Counted from the stretch's first letter, positions 9,481 to 19,607 are shown. The stretch: DNA of 64,000 bases from Pseudomonas sp. Os17 (GCF_001547895.1 NZ_AP014627.1:3847501-3911500); one strand, 5' to 3'. The notes: generated from the letters alone by a model not told the origin. Made by a program: numbers and translations.

Positions 9481-10677
9481 TCAGGCCCTGGCGTGCGCCT
9501 CCGCCAGCCCCACTTGCGCAGCGCTGCGACCTGCAAGCCAAGCGAGCACCGCAGCGGCGACCAGCACCACCGCGCTGAGCGCGAACGTGGCTTGATAGCC
9601 GCGCAGATCAAAGGCCAGCCCACCGATAATCGCCCCGCCGGCGATCGCCAGTTGCACGATGGCCACCAGCAAGCCGCCTCCGGCTTCGGCATCATCGGGC
9701 AGGGTTTGCGCCAGCCAGGTCCACCAGCCAACGGGAGCGGCCGTGGCGACCAGCCCCCATGCCCCGAGCAGCGCAGCGGTCAGCAGCGGCGAGCTGCCGA
9801 AGTTCACCAGGGCCAGCGCGATGACCGCCATGCCCAGAGGTATGAGCGTCAGCGTGCGGTAAAGAGCATTGCCCATGAAGCGCTCGATCACGCAGGTGCC
9901 GATGAAACCGGCCACTCCCAGCCCCAGCAGCATGAAAGACAGGGTGGTAACGCTGACGCCGGTGACGACCTCGAGAAATGGACGCAGGTAGGTGAACAGC
10001 ATGAACTGCCCCATGAAGAACACGCTGACGGCGGCCATTCCCAGGGCGACCGGCGTCTGCTTCATCAGTCGCAAGGCATTGCCGCTCGCGGCCCGGCGCT
10101 CGACCTTGAAGGACGGAAGGCTGATCAGCAGCCACACGGCGGCAAGCGTCGCGACAGGCACCACACAGAAGAATGCGCCGCGCCAGCCTATCAGCGAGCC
10201 CAGGAAGCTGCCCGCCGGAGCGGCGATCACCGTGGCCAGAGCATTGCCCCCATTGACCATGGCCAGCGCCCGGGAAACCTGATCAGGCCGCACCAGGCGC
10301 ATTGCAGTGGCCGCCGACAGTGACCAGAAACCGCCAATGGCGATACCCAGCAAGGCACGCCCGAACATGAACCACGAGTAGCCCGGTGCGAGCGCGACCA
10401 GGGTGCCCGACACCATCATCAGCAGGGTCAGGCACAGCAGCAGCTTCTTGCGCTCGACCCGGGCGGCAACTGCCGCAATCACCAGGCTGGTGACCAATGC
10501 AAAGGCCCCGGACACGGAAATGCCCTGCCCGGCCTGGCCTTCGGTGATGTGCAAATCTGCCGCGATGGGGGTCAGCAAGCTGACGGGCATGAACTCCGAA
10601 GCGACCAGGGCGAATGCGGCCAGGGACATGGCCAGCACGGCGCTCCAGCCGGTTTTTTCTGTACAACCAAAGGTCAT
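9481..10677 (-). CDS. MFS exporter, NepI-like (DHA1 family)
   Basis: 398 residues, about 12 membrane helices. The sequence follows E. coli NepI (purine ribonucleoside exporter) closely in motifs: FMPVSLLTPIAADLHITEG, GRALLGIAIGGFWSLSAATAMRLV, PAGSFLGSLIGWRGAFF, FTYLRPFLE, PVGWWTWLAQTLPDDAEAGG. Start at 10677 behind AGGTAG. It lies next to an alcohol dehydrogenase on the same strand and an AraC regulator, so it may export a related metabolite; the substrate is not proven. Confidence 0.85.
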   Translation of the reverse strand: MTFGCTEKTGWSAVLAMSLAAFALVASEFMPVSLLTPIAADLHITEGQAGQGISVSGAFALVTSLVIAAVAARVERKKLLLCLTLLMMVSGTLVALAPGYSWFMFGRALLGIAIGGFWSLSAATAMRLVRPDQVSRALAMVNGGNALATVIAAPAGSFLGSLIGWRGAFFCVVPVATLAAVWLLISLPSFKVERRAASGNALRLMKQTPVALGMAAVSVFFMGQFMLFTYLRPFLEVVTGVSVTTLSFMLLGLGVAGFIGTCVIERFMGNALYRTLTLIPLGMAVIALALVNFGSSPLLTAALLGAWGLVATAAPVGWWTWLAQTLPDDAEAGGGLLVAIVQLAIAGGAIIGGLAFDLRGYQATFALSAVVLVAAAVLAWLAGRSAAQVGLAEAHARA

Positions 10678-10796
10678 TGACTCTACCTGTGCGGATAAAA
10701 GCGGGTGGGTGTTGCCTGCAGGAAAACGCTGCATGGGGCGCTCGTTGCAGCTGGCGCCCGCAGCCGCGGTCGATTGCGCCACAACAGCGGGGTCTT

Positions 10797-11846
10797 TCAA
10801 TTCGCCAGCGTCGCGTTGTCGATCACGAAACGGTATTTGACGTCGCCCCGGAGCATCCGCTCGTAGGCCTGATTGATGTGCTGCGCGGCGATCAGCTCGA
10901 TGTCCGAAACGATGCCGTGCTCGGCGCAGAAGTCGAGCATCTCCTGGGTTTGCGCAATGCCGCCGATCATCGATCCGGCCAGGGTGCGGCGCTTCATGAT
11001 CAGGTTGAACACGTTGGGCGCCGGGTGCGGCGAGGCCGGCGCTCCCACCAGGGTCATCACGCCATCGCGCTTGAGCAGCACCAGCAGGGCATCCAGGTCG
11101 TGGGGCGCAGCAACGGTGTTGATGATCAGGTCGAAGCTTTGCAGGTGCGCGGCCATTTGCCCGGCATCGCTTGAGATCACCACTTCATCGGCACCTAGGC
11201 GTCTGGCCGCCTCGCGCTTGGACTCCGACGTGGTGAAAGCCACCACCTGCGCGCCCAGCGCGTGGGCCAGCTTGATGCCCATGTGGCCCAGGCCGCCGAT
11301 GCCCACCACGCCGACTTTCTTCCCGGGCCCGGCCTTCCAGTGACGCAGCGGCGACCAGGTGGTGATGCCGGCACACAGCAGCGGCGCGACGGCCGCCAAC
11401 TGCGCCTCGGGGTGGCGAATGCGGAGCACGTAGCGCTGGTGCACGACGATCGCCTGGGAGTAGCCACCGAGTGTCCAGCCCGGCGCATCGGGCGTGGCAA
11501 AGTTGTAGGTGCCAATCATCCCGTCGCAGTAGTTCTCCAGGCCCTCGGCGCACTCCTGGCAATGCTTGCAGCTGTCGACAATGCAGCCCACTCCCACCCG
11601 GTCACCCGGGGCGAAGCCGGTGACCTTCTGACCTACCGCGGCGACCCGGCCGACGATCTCGTGGCCGGGCACGCAAGGAAAGCGGGTCCCGGCCCATTCG
11701 CCGCGCACCTGGTGCAGGTCGGAGTGGCAGATGCCGCAATAGGCAATCTCGATCAGCACATCGTCCGGGCCGGGATCGCGACGGGTGATGCGCAGCGGTT
11801 CAAGCGGTTTGTCGCCCGCATGGGCGCCATAAGCGAAGACTTGCAT
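10797..11846 (-). CDS. Zinc-dependent NAD(P)-alcohol dehydrogenase (CAD/YahK-like)
   Basis: 349 residues, medium-chain dehydrogenase. Catalytic zinc ligands are visible in YCGICHSDLH and PGHEIVG, the structural zinc site as four clustered cysteines (CIVDSCKHCQECAEGLENYC), and the Rossmann motif GIGGLGHMG. It matches the cinnamyl-alcohol/YahK subgroup that reduces aldehydes to alcohols. ATG at 11846 behind AAAGGAGAG. Divergent from the AraC gene, which may control it together with the plus-strand oxidoreductase operon. Confidence 0.92.
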   Translation of the reverse strand: MQVFAYGAHAGDKPLEPLRITRRDPGPDDVLIEIAYCGICHSDLHQVRGEWAGTRFPCVPGHEIVGRVAAVGQKVTGFAPGDRVGVGCIVDSCKHCQECAEGLENYCDGMIGTYNFATPDAPGWTLGGYSQAIVVHQRYVLRIRHPEAQLAAVAPLLCAGITTWSPLRHWKAGPGKKVGVVGIGGLGHMGIKLAHALGAQVVAFTTSESKREAARRLGADEVVISSDAGQMAAHLQSFDLIINTVAAPHDLDALLVLLKRDGVMTLVGAPASPHPAPNVFNLIMKRRTLAGSMIGGIAQTQEMLDFCAEHGIVSDIELIAAQHINQAYERMLRGDVKYRFVIDNATLAN

Positions 11847-11968
11847 GGAGGCTCTCCTTTGACAGTTCGGCACATTTTTCCCGGTCGATCCGTCCCTGCC
11901 CTAGTGCATTCCGCTTGAATGCTTGCCTAATCCTATGAGGATGCAGGCAGCCGGATAGGAAACCTCTG

Positions 11969-12940
11969 ATGAGCAGATTAGAGTTCGCTCAACAGGAGCC
12001 AGCCGACATGATCCACACCGCCCCGCGCCACGAATCGCCTCTGGCGCTGCACATCGACCCGCGCGTGAACGCCCCCGGAGACGTCGCCACCGCCATACCC
12101 AGCCTGTCGCTGTTTCGTCGCGACCAGCCGGCGCCCCCTGCCGTGTGCATGATCGAGCCGAGCCTGGTGCTGGTGGGGCGTGGGGAAAAACGTTTGTGGG
12201 TCGGTGGTGCGGGCTACAGCTACGACCCTTCGCGGTTTCTGGTCACCTCACTGGACCTGCCGGCCAACTCCGAAGTGCTGCTTGCCAGCCCCCAGCAACC
12301 CTGCGTCGGGCTGGTGCTGAAGCTGGATGTCAGCCTGCTCGCCGAGATCATCACCCAGGGCGGTTTGCCGGCAAACCGCCAGCCGGCTGCGGCGGCTGGT
12401 GCGGGCATTGGCCAGATGTCGCCGCCCCTGGAGGGTGCCCTCGGTCGCCTGCTGGCCTTGCTCGATGAACCCGAGGCGATCCCGGTGCTGGCGCCGCTGA
12501 TTCTGCGGGAGATCCACTATCGACTGCTCAATACCGACCAGGGATCACGGCTGCGGCAGATCACCGCCGTCGATGGCCAGGGCTACCGCATTGCCAAAGC
12601 CATCGACTGGCTCAAGGTCAACTACACCGCAGCGCTGCGCATCGATGAACTGGCGGCGCGGGTCCAGATGAGCGCCCCGACCTTTCACCATCATTTCCGT
12701 CAGCTCACCGGCATGAGTCCGCTGCGCTACCAGAAGTGGCTGCGGCTGAACGAGGCCCGTCGACTAATGTTGATGGAGCGCCTGGACGTTTCGCGGGCGG
12801 CGTTCGCCGTCGGCTATGAAAGTCCCTCGCAGTTCAGCCGCGAATATGGCCGCCTGTTCGGCGCCGCACCCAGTCGTGACATCGGGCTGCTGCGTGGACA
12901 GCCCGTTGCCGCACAAGCGCTCGACAACGCGGCACATTGA
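11969..12940 (+). CDS. AraC-family transcriptional regulator
   Basis: 323 residues: an N-terminal AraC_N-type cupin sensing domain (about residues 40-190) and a C-terminal double helix-turn-helix (about 205-305: LRIDELAARVQMSAPTFHHHFRQLTG and RAAFAVGYESPSQFSREYGRLFG). Two starts are possible: 11969 (AGGAA site) or 12008 (AGGAG site). It sits between a divergent alcohol dehydrogenase and the downstream molybdenum hydroxylase operon and probably regulates one or both. Confidence 0.9.
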   Translation: MSRLEFAQQEPADMIHTAPRHESPLALHIDPRVNAPGDVATAIPSLSLFRRDQPAPPAVCMIEPSLVLVGRGEKRLWVGGAGYSYDPSRFLVTSLDLPANSEVLLASPQQPCVGLVLKLDVSLLAEIITQGGLPANRQPAAAAGAGIGQMSPPLEGALGRLLALLDEPEAIPVLAPLILREIHYRLLNTDQGSRLRQITAVDGQGYRIAKAIDWLKVNYTAALRIDELAARVQMSAPTFHHHFRQLTGMSPLRYQKWLRLNEARRLMLMERLDVSRAAFAVGYESPSQFSREYGRLFGAAPSRDIGLLRGQPVAAQALDNAAH

Positions 12941-13028
12941 GCCGAGCGCCGGTTATACCGCTGACGCGCCTCGCTGCGTGCCAGCCCCTACAACAATGAC
13001 CTTCAACCGATGATCCAGCGGGTGAGCC

Positions 13029-13487
13029 ATGGAACTGAGAATCAACCAGAAGACCTATCAGGTCGATGCCGACGCCGATACGCCCTTGCTGTGGGTGATC
13101 CGCGATGATCTGGGCCTGACCGGCACCAAGTACGGTTGCGGGCTGGCGCAGTGCGGCGCCTGTTCTGTGCTGGTGGACGGCAATGTGGTGCGTTCGTGCG
13201 TGACGCCGGTGGCCGGGGTGGTCGGCCGCGAGGTCACCACCATCGAGGCCATCGAAGCCGATGCCGTGGGCAAGCGGGTCGTCACCACCTGGGTCGACCT
13301 GCAGGTCGCCCAGTGTGGCTACTGCCAGTCCGGACAGGTGATGGCGGCCACGGCGCTGCTCAAGCAGAACCCCCAGCCGAGCGACGCGCAGATCCAGGCG
13401 GCGATGGTCAATCTGTGCCGCTGCGGAACCTACAACGCCATTCATGCCGCCATGCGTGAGCTGGCCGGCAGGAGGACCCCGGCATGA
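13029..13487 (+). CDS. 2Fe-2S subunit of an IorAB-type molybdenum hydroxylase
   Basis: 152 residues. Two [2Fe-2S] centres: the plant-ferredoxin type (KYGCGLAQCGACSVLVDG ... RSC) in the N-terminal half and the helical type (CGYCQSGQVM ... LCRCGTY) in the C-terminal half, as in isoquinoline 1-oxidoreductase alpha subunits. It passes electrons from the molybdenum site to the cytochrome c. It overlaps the next gene by 4 bases. Confidence 0.93.
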   Translation: MELRINQKTYQVDADADTPLLWVIRDDLGLTGTKYGCGLAQCGACSVLVDGNVVRSCVTPVAGVVGREVTTIEAIEADAVGKRVVTTWVDLQVAQCGYCQSGQVMAATALLKQNPQPSDAQIQAAMVNLCRCGTYNAIHAAMRELAGRRTPA

Positions 13488-15727
13488 AGCCCGCTATCGA
13501 TCCTTCCCTCCAGGCAGCGGCGCTGGCCCTGCAGGATCCGGTCAATCTGTCGCGCAGACGCTTTTTGACCGGCACCGCCGTCGGCGCGCTGGTACTGGGG
13601 TTCGGCCTGCCGCTGGGGTCGCCCCGAGTGCAAGCGGCGGCGACTGCCGCGCGCGGCACCCAGGTTCCGGCGTTTCTGGAAATCCGCCCGGACAACCGCG
13701 TGCGCCTGCTGTGCCCGTTCATGGAAGGCGGCCAGGGTACCTTCACCGCGATGGCGCAGATCGTCGGTGAAGAACTGGACGCCGATCCGGCGAGCTTCCT
13801 GGTGGAGGCGGCACCCCCCGGCGAGGCCTATGTGGTCATGGACAACGGCATGCGCATCACCGGCGGCAGCATGTCGGTGCGCATGAGTTACCCGGTGATG
13901 CGTCGCCTCGGTGCCCTGGCCCGCGCCATGCTGCTGCAGGCGGGTGCATTGCAGCTGGGGGTGGCGGTGAGCGAGTTGAGCACCGAGCCTGGCAAGGTGC
14001 TGCATGCCGCGTCGGGCCGCTCGCTGACCTACGGTGAACTGGCCGAGCGGGCGATGGACCTGCCGGTTCCCGATCCTGCCTCGGTGCAACTGCGCGACCC
14101 GAGCCGGTTCCGCTGGATCGGCAAGCCGGTCAAGCGCGTCGACGCCTATGACAAGTCCACGGGCAAGGCGCTCTACAGCATCGATCTGCAGGTCGACGGC
14201 ATGCTGCATGCCGCCGTTCAGCATGCCCCCCGCCTGGGCATGACCGTGGGCGGCCTGCGCAACGAAGAGCAGGTCAAGGCGATGAAGGGCGTGCACTCCG
14301 TGCATCGTCTGCCGGGCGCCGTGGCGGTGGTCGCCGAGCGCTGGTGGCACGCCAGGCGCGCGGTGGAAGCGATTCAGGTCGACTGGCTGGAGCCATCGGC
14401 CGACAGCAAGGTGCGGCCGATGCCCAAGGACTTTTCCAGCGACGGCTGGATCCAGCGCCTTGCCAACGAAAAGGGCCCGGCCCGGGACGACGAAAACCAG
14501 GGCGACGTGGCTTCGATTCTGGCCGCCGCCAAGACCCGGATCGACGCCACCTACCACAACCAATACCTGAACCACGGGCAGCTGGAACCGCCTTCTGCCC
14601 TGGCCAGATTCAACCCCGACGGTTCGCTGGAGGTCTGGCTGCCGAACCAGGCGCCGGACATGTTCCTGGCGGACATTGCCAAGCGCACCGGGCTGGATCC
14701 GTCGCGCATCACCTTGCATTCGCCATTGCTGGGGGGATTCTTCGGGCGGCATTTCCTCTACGACTCAGCCAGCCCCTATCCCCAGGCGATCGAGCTGTCC
14801 AAGGCGGTTGGCCGTCCGGTGAAACTGATCTGGAGTCGGGAGGAAGAGTTCCTGCGTGACGTGCTGCGTCCGGTGGCGGCGGTGAATTTCCGCGCCGCGC
14901 TGGATAACGACGGCTGGCCCCTGGCAATCGAAGCCATCAGCGCCACCGAGGGGCCGACCGAGGCCATCGCCGGCCGCCAAGGTGAGAAGCTCGACCCCAC
15001 GGCGCTGGAAGGCTTGTCGGGCAAGTCCTACGCGATCCCCCACAAGCGGATAGCGCAGATCTACGTCAAGGGCCCGGCCATGTTGGGTTACTGGCGTTCG
15101 GTGGGTAACTCCCTCAACGACTTCTTCTACGAAGCCTTTCTTGACGAGCTGGCCGACAAGGGTGGCAAGGACCCCTTCGAACTGCGCCTGCATTTGCTGC
15201 GCGACAACCAGCGCCTGACCACCCTGCTGCAGGCGGTGGGTGAACTGTCGGGGGGCTGGAAGCGCGGGCCCTTTACCGCCGAGGACGGCACCCGGCGGAC
15301 GCGGGGCGTGGCCATGGCGTCGCCGTTCGGCACCCAGACCGCGGTGATCGCCGAAGTCTCCATCGAGAACGGGCAGGTCAAGGTGCACGACATCTGGCAG
15401 GCGATCGACCCCGGCAGCATCGTCAACCCGGCGATTGTCGAGGCTCAAGTCAACGGCGCCGTGGCGCTGGGGCTGTCGCAGACCCTGGTGGAAGAATCGG
15501 TGTGGGTCGATGGCAAGCCTCGGGCTCGCAACTACGACTTGTATCCGATCCTGCCGCCTGCGCGGATGGCTCGGGTGCACGTGCGAGTCGTCGAGAGCGG
15601 GGAAAAGATGGGCGGTATCGGCGAACCGCCGTTGCCCGCGGTTGCGCCGGCCGTCGCGAACGCGGTGGCGGCACTGACCGGGCAGCGGGTCCGCAGCCTG
15701 CCCATGAGCCGACACACCTTCACCTGA
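13484..15727 (+). CDS. Molybdopterin-binding subunit, IorB-type aldehyde/N-heterocycle oxidoreductase
   Basis: 747 residues, xanthine-dehydrogenase superfamily without FAD domain. A twin-arginine signal (LSRRRFLTGTAVGALVLG, about residues 22-40) shows folded export with cofactor. Motifs include GGQGTFTAMAQIVGEELDAD, NHGQLEPPSALARF, GGFFGRHF and the late GEPPLPAVAPAVANAV containing the catalytic-glutamate region. Homologues hydroxylate isoquinolines or oxidise aldehydes in the periplasm; the real substrate is not known. Coupled to the 2Fe-2S subunit upstream. Confidence 0.92.
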   Translation: MKPAIDPSLQAAALALQDPVNLSRRRFLTGTAVGALVLGFGLPLGSPRVQAAATAARGTQVPAFLEIRPDNRVRLLCPFMEGGQGTFTAMAQIVGEELDADPASFLVEAAPPGEAYVVMDNGMRITGGSMSVRMSYPVMRRLGALARAMLLQAGALQLGVAVSELSTEPGKVLHAASGRSLTYGELAERAMDLPVPDPASVQLRDPSRFRWIGKPVKRVDAYDKSTGKALYSIDLQVDGMLHAAVQHAPRLGMTVGGLRNEEQVKAMKGVHSVHRLPGAVAVVAERWWHARRAVEAIQVDWLEPSADSKVRPMPKDFSSDGWIQRLANEKGPARDDENQGDVASILAAAKTRIDATYHNQYLNHGQLEPPSALARFNPDGSLEVWLPNQAPDMFLADIAKRTGLDPSRITLHSPLLGGFFGRHFLYDSASPYPQAIELSKAVGRPVKLIWSREEEFLRDVLRPVAAVNFRAALDNDGWPLAIEAISATEGPTEAIAGRQGEKLDPTALEGLSGKSYAIPHKRIAQIYVKGPAMLGYWRSVGNSLNDFFYEAFLDELADKGGKDPFELRLHLLRDNQRLTTLLQAVGELSGGWKRGPFTAEDGTRRTRGVAMASPFGTQTAVIAEVSIENGQVKVHDIWQAIDPGSIVNPAIVEAQVNGAVALGLSQTLVEESVWVDGKPRARNYDLYPILPPARMARVHVRVVESGEKMGGIGEPPLPAVAPAVANAVAALTGQRVRSLPMSRHTFT

Positions 15728-15744
15728 TCAGCGCCGGAGCGTCC

Positions 15745-17097
15745 ATGAATAACCGCCGATTCGCAAGAACCGCTGGCTGGCTGACGGTGTCATGCCTGGT
15801 CGTGGCCGGCCTGCTGGCCTGGTACGTCACTCGCCAGCCCGCCTCGCCTCTTGCCAGCCACCCGATCACTGCGGCCGAGCTCGACCCGGCGCTGGTCGCC
15901 CGCGGCGAATACGTCGCCAGGCTCAGCGATTGCGTGGCTTGCCACAGCGTGCCGGGCGGCGCGCCGTTCGCCGGTGGCCTGGAAATGGCCACGCCGCTGG
16001 GCGCGATCCATGCGACCAATATCACGCCGGACACCGAAACCGGCATCGGCCACTACAGCCTGGCGGACTTCGACCGGGCGCTGCGCCACGGCGTGGCACC
16101 CGGCGCCCGCCGTTTGTACCCGGCGATGCCCTATCCGTCCTACGCCAAGCTCAGCGACGACGACGTGCGGGCGCTGTACGCGTTCTTCATGAAGGGCGTG
16201 GCGCCGGTCAGACAGGCGAACATCCCCAGCGCCATTCCCTGGCCGCTGAACCTGCGCTGGCCGATTGCACTGTGGAACGCGGTGTTCGTCGACGCTGAGC
16301 CCTACGTGGCCAAAACGAAGCAGGACGATGTGTGGAACCGCGGCGCGTACCTCGTCCAGGGCCCCGGACATTGCGGCAGTTGTCATACGCCTCGGGGCCT
16401 GGCGTTCAATGAAAAGGCGCTGGATGAGTCCGCAGCGCCGTTTCTCGCCGGCGCCTTGCTCGATGGCTGGTATGCGCCAAGCCTGCGTGGCGACCACAAC
16501 ACGGGCCTGGGCCGCTGGAGCGAAGCGCAGATCGTGCAGTTCCTCAAGACCGGCCGCAATGAGCACGCAGTGGTCTATGGCTCGATGACCGAAGCGTTCA
16601 ACAATTCCACGCAGTTCATGACCGATCAGGACCTGATGGCCATTGCCCGTTACCTCAAGTCGCTGCCCGGGGATCGCCAGCGCGACGGCACGCCCTGGCA
16701 GTATCAAGAGCTGTCGACCGCGACGGCGCTGGACGCTCCTGGCGCCCACACCTACCTGACGCACTGCGCCTCGTGCCACGGCCCGGACGGCAAGGGGCAA
16801 GCCGAATGGATACCGCCGCTGGCGGGGGCGACCTCTGCCCTGGCCGGGGAAAGCGCCTCGGCGATCAACATCACCCTGAACGCTTCGCAGCGTGTCGTGG
16901 CCGCGGGAGTGCCGGACGCCTATCGCATGCCGGCCTTGCGTGAACAGTTGTCGGATCAGCAGATCGCCGAGGTCCTGACCTTCGTGCGCAGCGCCTGGGG
17001 CAATCACGGCAGCGCCGTCCAGGCCCAGGCAGTGAGCCAGTTGCGTCGGCACACCGATCCGGCCAGCAGCAGCCCGATCATCCTGCACATGCGCTAG
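15745..17097 (+). CDS. Tri-haem membrane-anchored cytochrome c
   Basis: 450 residues: one N-terminal membrane/signal segment (about 10-30), then three cytochrome c domains each with a CxxCH site (CVACH, CGSCH, CASCH). This is the layout of the cytochrome subunits of periplasmic alcohol/aldehyde dehydrogenases, which carry electrons to the quinone pool or oxidases. The ATG at 15745 follows CCGGAGC, 17 bases after the hydroxylase stop, so it is part of the operon. Confidence 0.92.
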   Translation: MNNRRFARTAGWLTVSCLVVAGLLAWYVTRQPASPLASHPITAAELDPALVARGEYVARLSDCVACHSVPGGAPFAGGLEMATPLGAIHATNITPDTETGIGHYSLADFDRALRHGVAPGARRLYPAMPYPSYAKLSDDDVRALYAFFMKGVAPVRQANIPSAIPWPLNLRWPIALWNAVFVDAEPYVAKTKQDDVWNRGAYLVQGPGHCGSCHTPRGLAFNEKALDESAAPFLAGALLDGWYAPSLRGDHNTGLGRWSEAQIVQFLKTGRNEHAVVYGSMTEAFNNSTQFMTDQDLMAIARYLKSLPGDRQRDGTPWQYQELSTATALDAPGAHTYLTHCASCHGPDGKGQAEWIPPLAGATSALAGESASAINITLNASQRVVAAGVPDAYRMPALREQLSDQQIAEVLTFVRSAWGNHGSAVQAQAVSQLRRHTDPASSSPIILHMR

Positions 17098-17108
17098 AGG
17101 AGAGCCGG

Positions 17109-18131
17109 ATGGAAAGCATCGACTTGCAAGTCCTGCGCACTGCACGAGACTGGCGCGCCGCCGCGGAACCGGTGTTGCTGGTCACGGTGGCCCGCACCTG
17201 GGGCTCCTCACCGCGCCCGGTGGGGTCGATGATGGCCTTGCGTGGAGATGGGCGGGTGGTAGGCAGCGTGTCCGGCGGCTGCATCGAGGACGACTTGATC
17301 CATCGCTATTGCACCGTCCATGGCGGCGCCGGGCTCAAGGACGGCGTGCCTGAGGTGGTGCAGTATGGCGTCAGCGCCGACGACGCCCATCGCTTCGGCT
17401 TGCCCTGCGGCGGCACCCTGCAGCTGGTTCTCGAATTCAACCCGTCGAGGTCATCGCTGGATGAACTGCTCGCTGCGCTCGACAGCGGACGCCTGATACG
17501 TCGGGGCCTGACTCTGGCCAGCAATGAGGTGACGCTGACCGCCACGGCGACACCCGTGCAGTTCAGTTTCGACGGCCGGCAGATGTTCAATACCCTGGGG
17601 CCGGCGTATCGGCTGCTGATGATCGGCGCCGGCGCACTGGCCGAGTATCTGGCCACCATGGCCTTGTTCAACGGCTTCAGGGTCGCGGTTTGCGACCCTC
17701 GTCCGGAATACATCGAAACCTGGGCGGTACAGGGCGTGGAGCGCATCATCGGCATGCCCGACGACGTGGTCCGCGACTTTGCCGTCGACCTGAGAACCTG
17801 CATCGTCGCCTTGAGCCATGACCCCAAACTCGACGATCTCGCACTCCTCGAAGCCCTCCACGGCCCGGCGTTCTACATCGGCGCCATCGGCTCGCGGCGC
17901 AACAGCCAACTGCGCCGCGAACGCCTGATCGAGCATTTTGGTGAAACCCCGGCCTCACTCGAGCGCCTGCACGGACCGATCGGCATCTACATCGGCAGCA
18001 AGACACCTGCGGAAATCGCCGTCAGCGTGATGGCCGAGATCCTTGCCGCCAAGAATGGCGCCAGCTTGCCGGGCGCCTTCAGCGTCGCCCAGGCCAAGCA
18101 CGCCATTGAGTCTGTGGCCTTGTCGTCCTAG
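17109..18131 (+). CDS. XdhC-family molybdenum cofactor maturation protein
   Basis: 340 residues. An N-terminal XdhC/CoxI domain (VTVARTWGSSPRPVGSMM, SVSGGCIEDDLI) and a C-terminal Rossmann-like domain (MIGAGALAEYLATMAL ... VCDPRPEY, then GAIGSRRNSQLRRERL). The family binds, sulphurates and inserts Moco into xanthine-dehydrogenase-type enzymes, which fits the hydroxylase two genes upstream. It begins 11 bases after the cytochrome gene behind GAGGAG. Confidence 0.92.
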   Translation: MESIDLQVLRTARDWRAAAEPVLLVTVARTWGSSPRPVGSMMALRGDGRVVGSVSGGCIEDDLIHRYCTVHGGAGLKDGVPEVVQYGVSADDAHRFGLPCGGTLQLVLEFNPSRSSLDELLAALDSGRLIRRGLTLASNEVTLTATATPVQFSFDGRQMFNTLGPAYRLLMIGAGALAEYLATMALFNGFRVAVCDPRPEYIETWAVQGVERIIGMPDDVVRDFAVDLRTCIVALSHDPKLDDLALLEALHGPAFYIGAIGSRRNSQLRRERLIEHFGETPASLERLHGPIGIYIGSKTPAEIAVSVMAEILAAKNGASLPGAFSVAQAKHAIESVALSS

Positions 18132-18325
18132 TCCCCCGCCCCGCCGACTGCCTGCGCGGCGCGGTGGATATCCGCGCTCGGGGTGCAACGTCTGCAGCAG
18201 TTGGCGCCGTTTTCCAGCACGTTTGCATGCTGTCCGATAAACGCTGCTGAATATTGTGCTCGTCCCTCAACGCAGTAATATTTCCGCTCCAGCCCCCCAT
18301 GCCAACGCTTATCAAGGATTGATAC

Positions 18326-19369
18326 ATGAGACTGTTCCGGCCGCGTTTTGCCCTCCCCGCCGCGTTGCTGCTTACCCTTTCCCTCTCCGGCTGCATGTCC
18401 GATCTCGATTCGGGCGCCTACGGCAGCATGGACGATCCGCGCTACGCGCAGCTGCTGGACCAGGTGGACGCAGCGCTCAAGGCGAACATGGCGGTGGTGC
18501 TGGTGGCCGACGTGATGCCGCACAAGTCGCTGAGCGATGCACTGACCATGACGCAATGGACGCCGACGGCGATCTGGGAATACGAGAAGGATCCAAAGGT
18601 GACCTTCGGCCGCAAGTTCCAGACCAATGCACTGCAGCGAAAACCCGGTGAAACCTATCTGTTCAAGGCCTTCGAAGTGCACATCCTGCCGCCCGGCAAA
18701 TACCTGCTGACCGGCGGCGATGACTACCAGATCCGCGGCTTGCTCGACCAGGTCGGCGCCCGCAGCGGCCCGCCCGGTTCCGGCCGTGGCGCCAACGGCA
18801 CGGCGTACCTGTCCCCCGAGCTGTATCGCGAGTACTACCGAGAAGAGGTCTGGAAGGACGCCACCTACGGCAGCGAGACCAAGACCGAGACGGTCTGTAC
18901 CGCCGTGCTCAGGGCGTCGGGTGCCTGCGTGAGCTGGGGTGAACAGCAATATACCCAGACGACCGCGGGCGCACCGGCCGGCTATTACCAACAAACCGAC
19001 TCGCGCGACGTTCCCGCGATCAAGGTCCAGGCGCGCTTGCCGGTGGACAAGGCGCTCGCCAGCTTCACCCTGCAAGGCGGGCAATTGCTGCTGGCCCCGC
19101 GCATGCACCTGAAGACCCCTGGCTACAAGTACCAACAGTCCAAGTGCCGGGCGGTCGATCCGCGGAAGATCGAGTGTCCGCTCGACAACCTGACCATCTA
19201 CACCTGGCCGGCGCCGATGAGCTTTGCCCAGAATCTCATTGAGCAACGCAGCCTGAGCGAGAAGCACCGGCACCTTTTGTCCAGGCTCCAGCCCATGCAG
19301 ATCACGCCGCTGGGCAAGCAAGGCATGGAGGATCCCGTCTGGGGCGTACCGCTGTCGTTGTCCAGGTAA
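18326..19369 (+). CDS. Lipoprotein, unknown function
   Basis: 347 residues. Lipoprotein signal peptide with lipobox LSGC at about residues 20-23. The mature protein is mixed alpha/beta with several cysteines and no family I recognise. The start at 18326 follows AAGGA. It is a single gene after the xdhC operon. Confidence 0.72.
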   Translation: MRLFRPRFALPAALLLTLSLSGCMSDLDSGAYGSMDDPRYAQLLDQVDAALKANMAVVLVADVMPHKSLSDALTMTQWTPTAIWEYEKDPKVTFGRKFQTNALQRKPGETYLFKAFEVHILPPGKYLLTGGDDYQIRGLLDQVGARSGPPGSGRGANGTAYLSPELYREYYREEVWKDATYGSETKTETVCTAVLRASGACVSWGEQQYTQTTAGAPAGYYQQTDSRDVPAIKVQARLPVDKALASFTLQGGQLLLAPRMHLKTPGYKYQQSKCRAVDPRKIECPLDNLTIYTWPAPMSFAQNLIEQRSLSEKHRHLLSRLQPMQITPLGKQGMEDPVWGVPLSLSR

Positions 19370-19607
19370 AGGCAACCGAAGCCTTCGCGTGGCTCCAGTG
19401 GCGCAGCGCCTTCGCCAACGCCAGGAATCATCAAGTGCAACAGATGGAGCCCATGTTCAAGCCCGCGAATGGTGATGCGGTGAACAACGGCGGGGCGCTG
19501 GCCGGCCTCCCCTCCGGGTCCGGTCCAGCGCCGGGCTTCTCGTACCCGCCCACCCTTTTCCCTGTTATGGTTGCGCCCTTCAACCAGATGGCAGGAAGCG
19601 GTCGGGA

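Noticed and set aside
13442..14752. Minus-strand open frame opposite the molybdopterin subunit
   Set aside because: Arg/His/Gln-rich shadow without start signals; the plus-strand gene has all family motifs.
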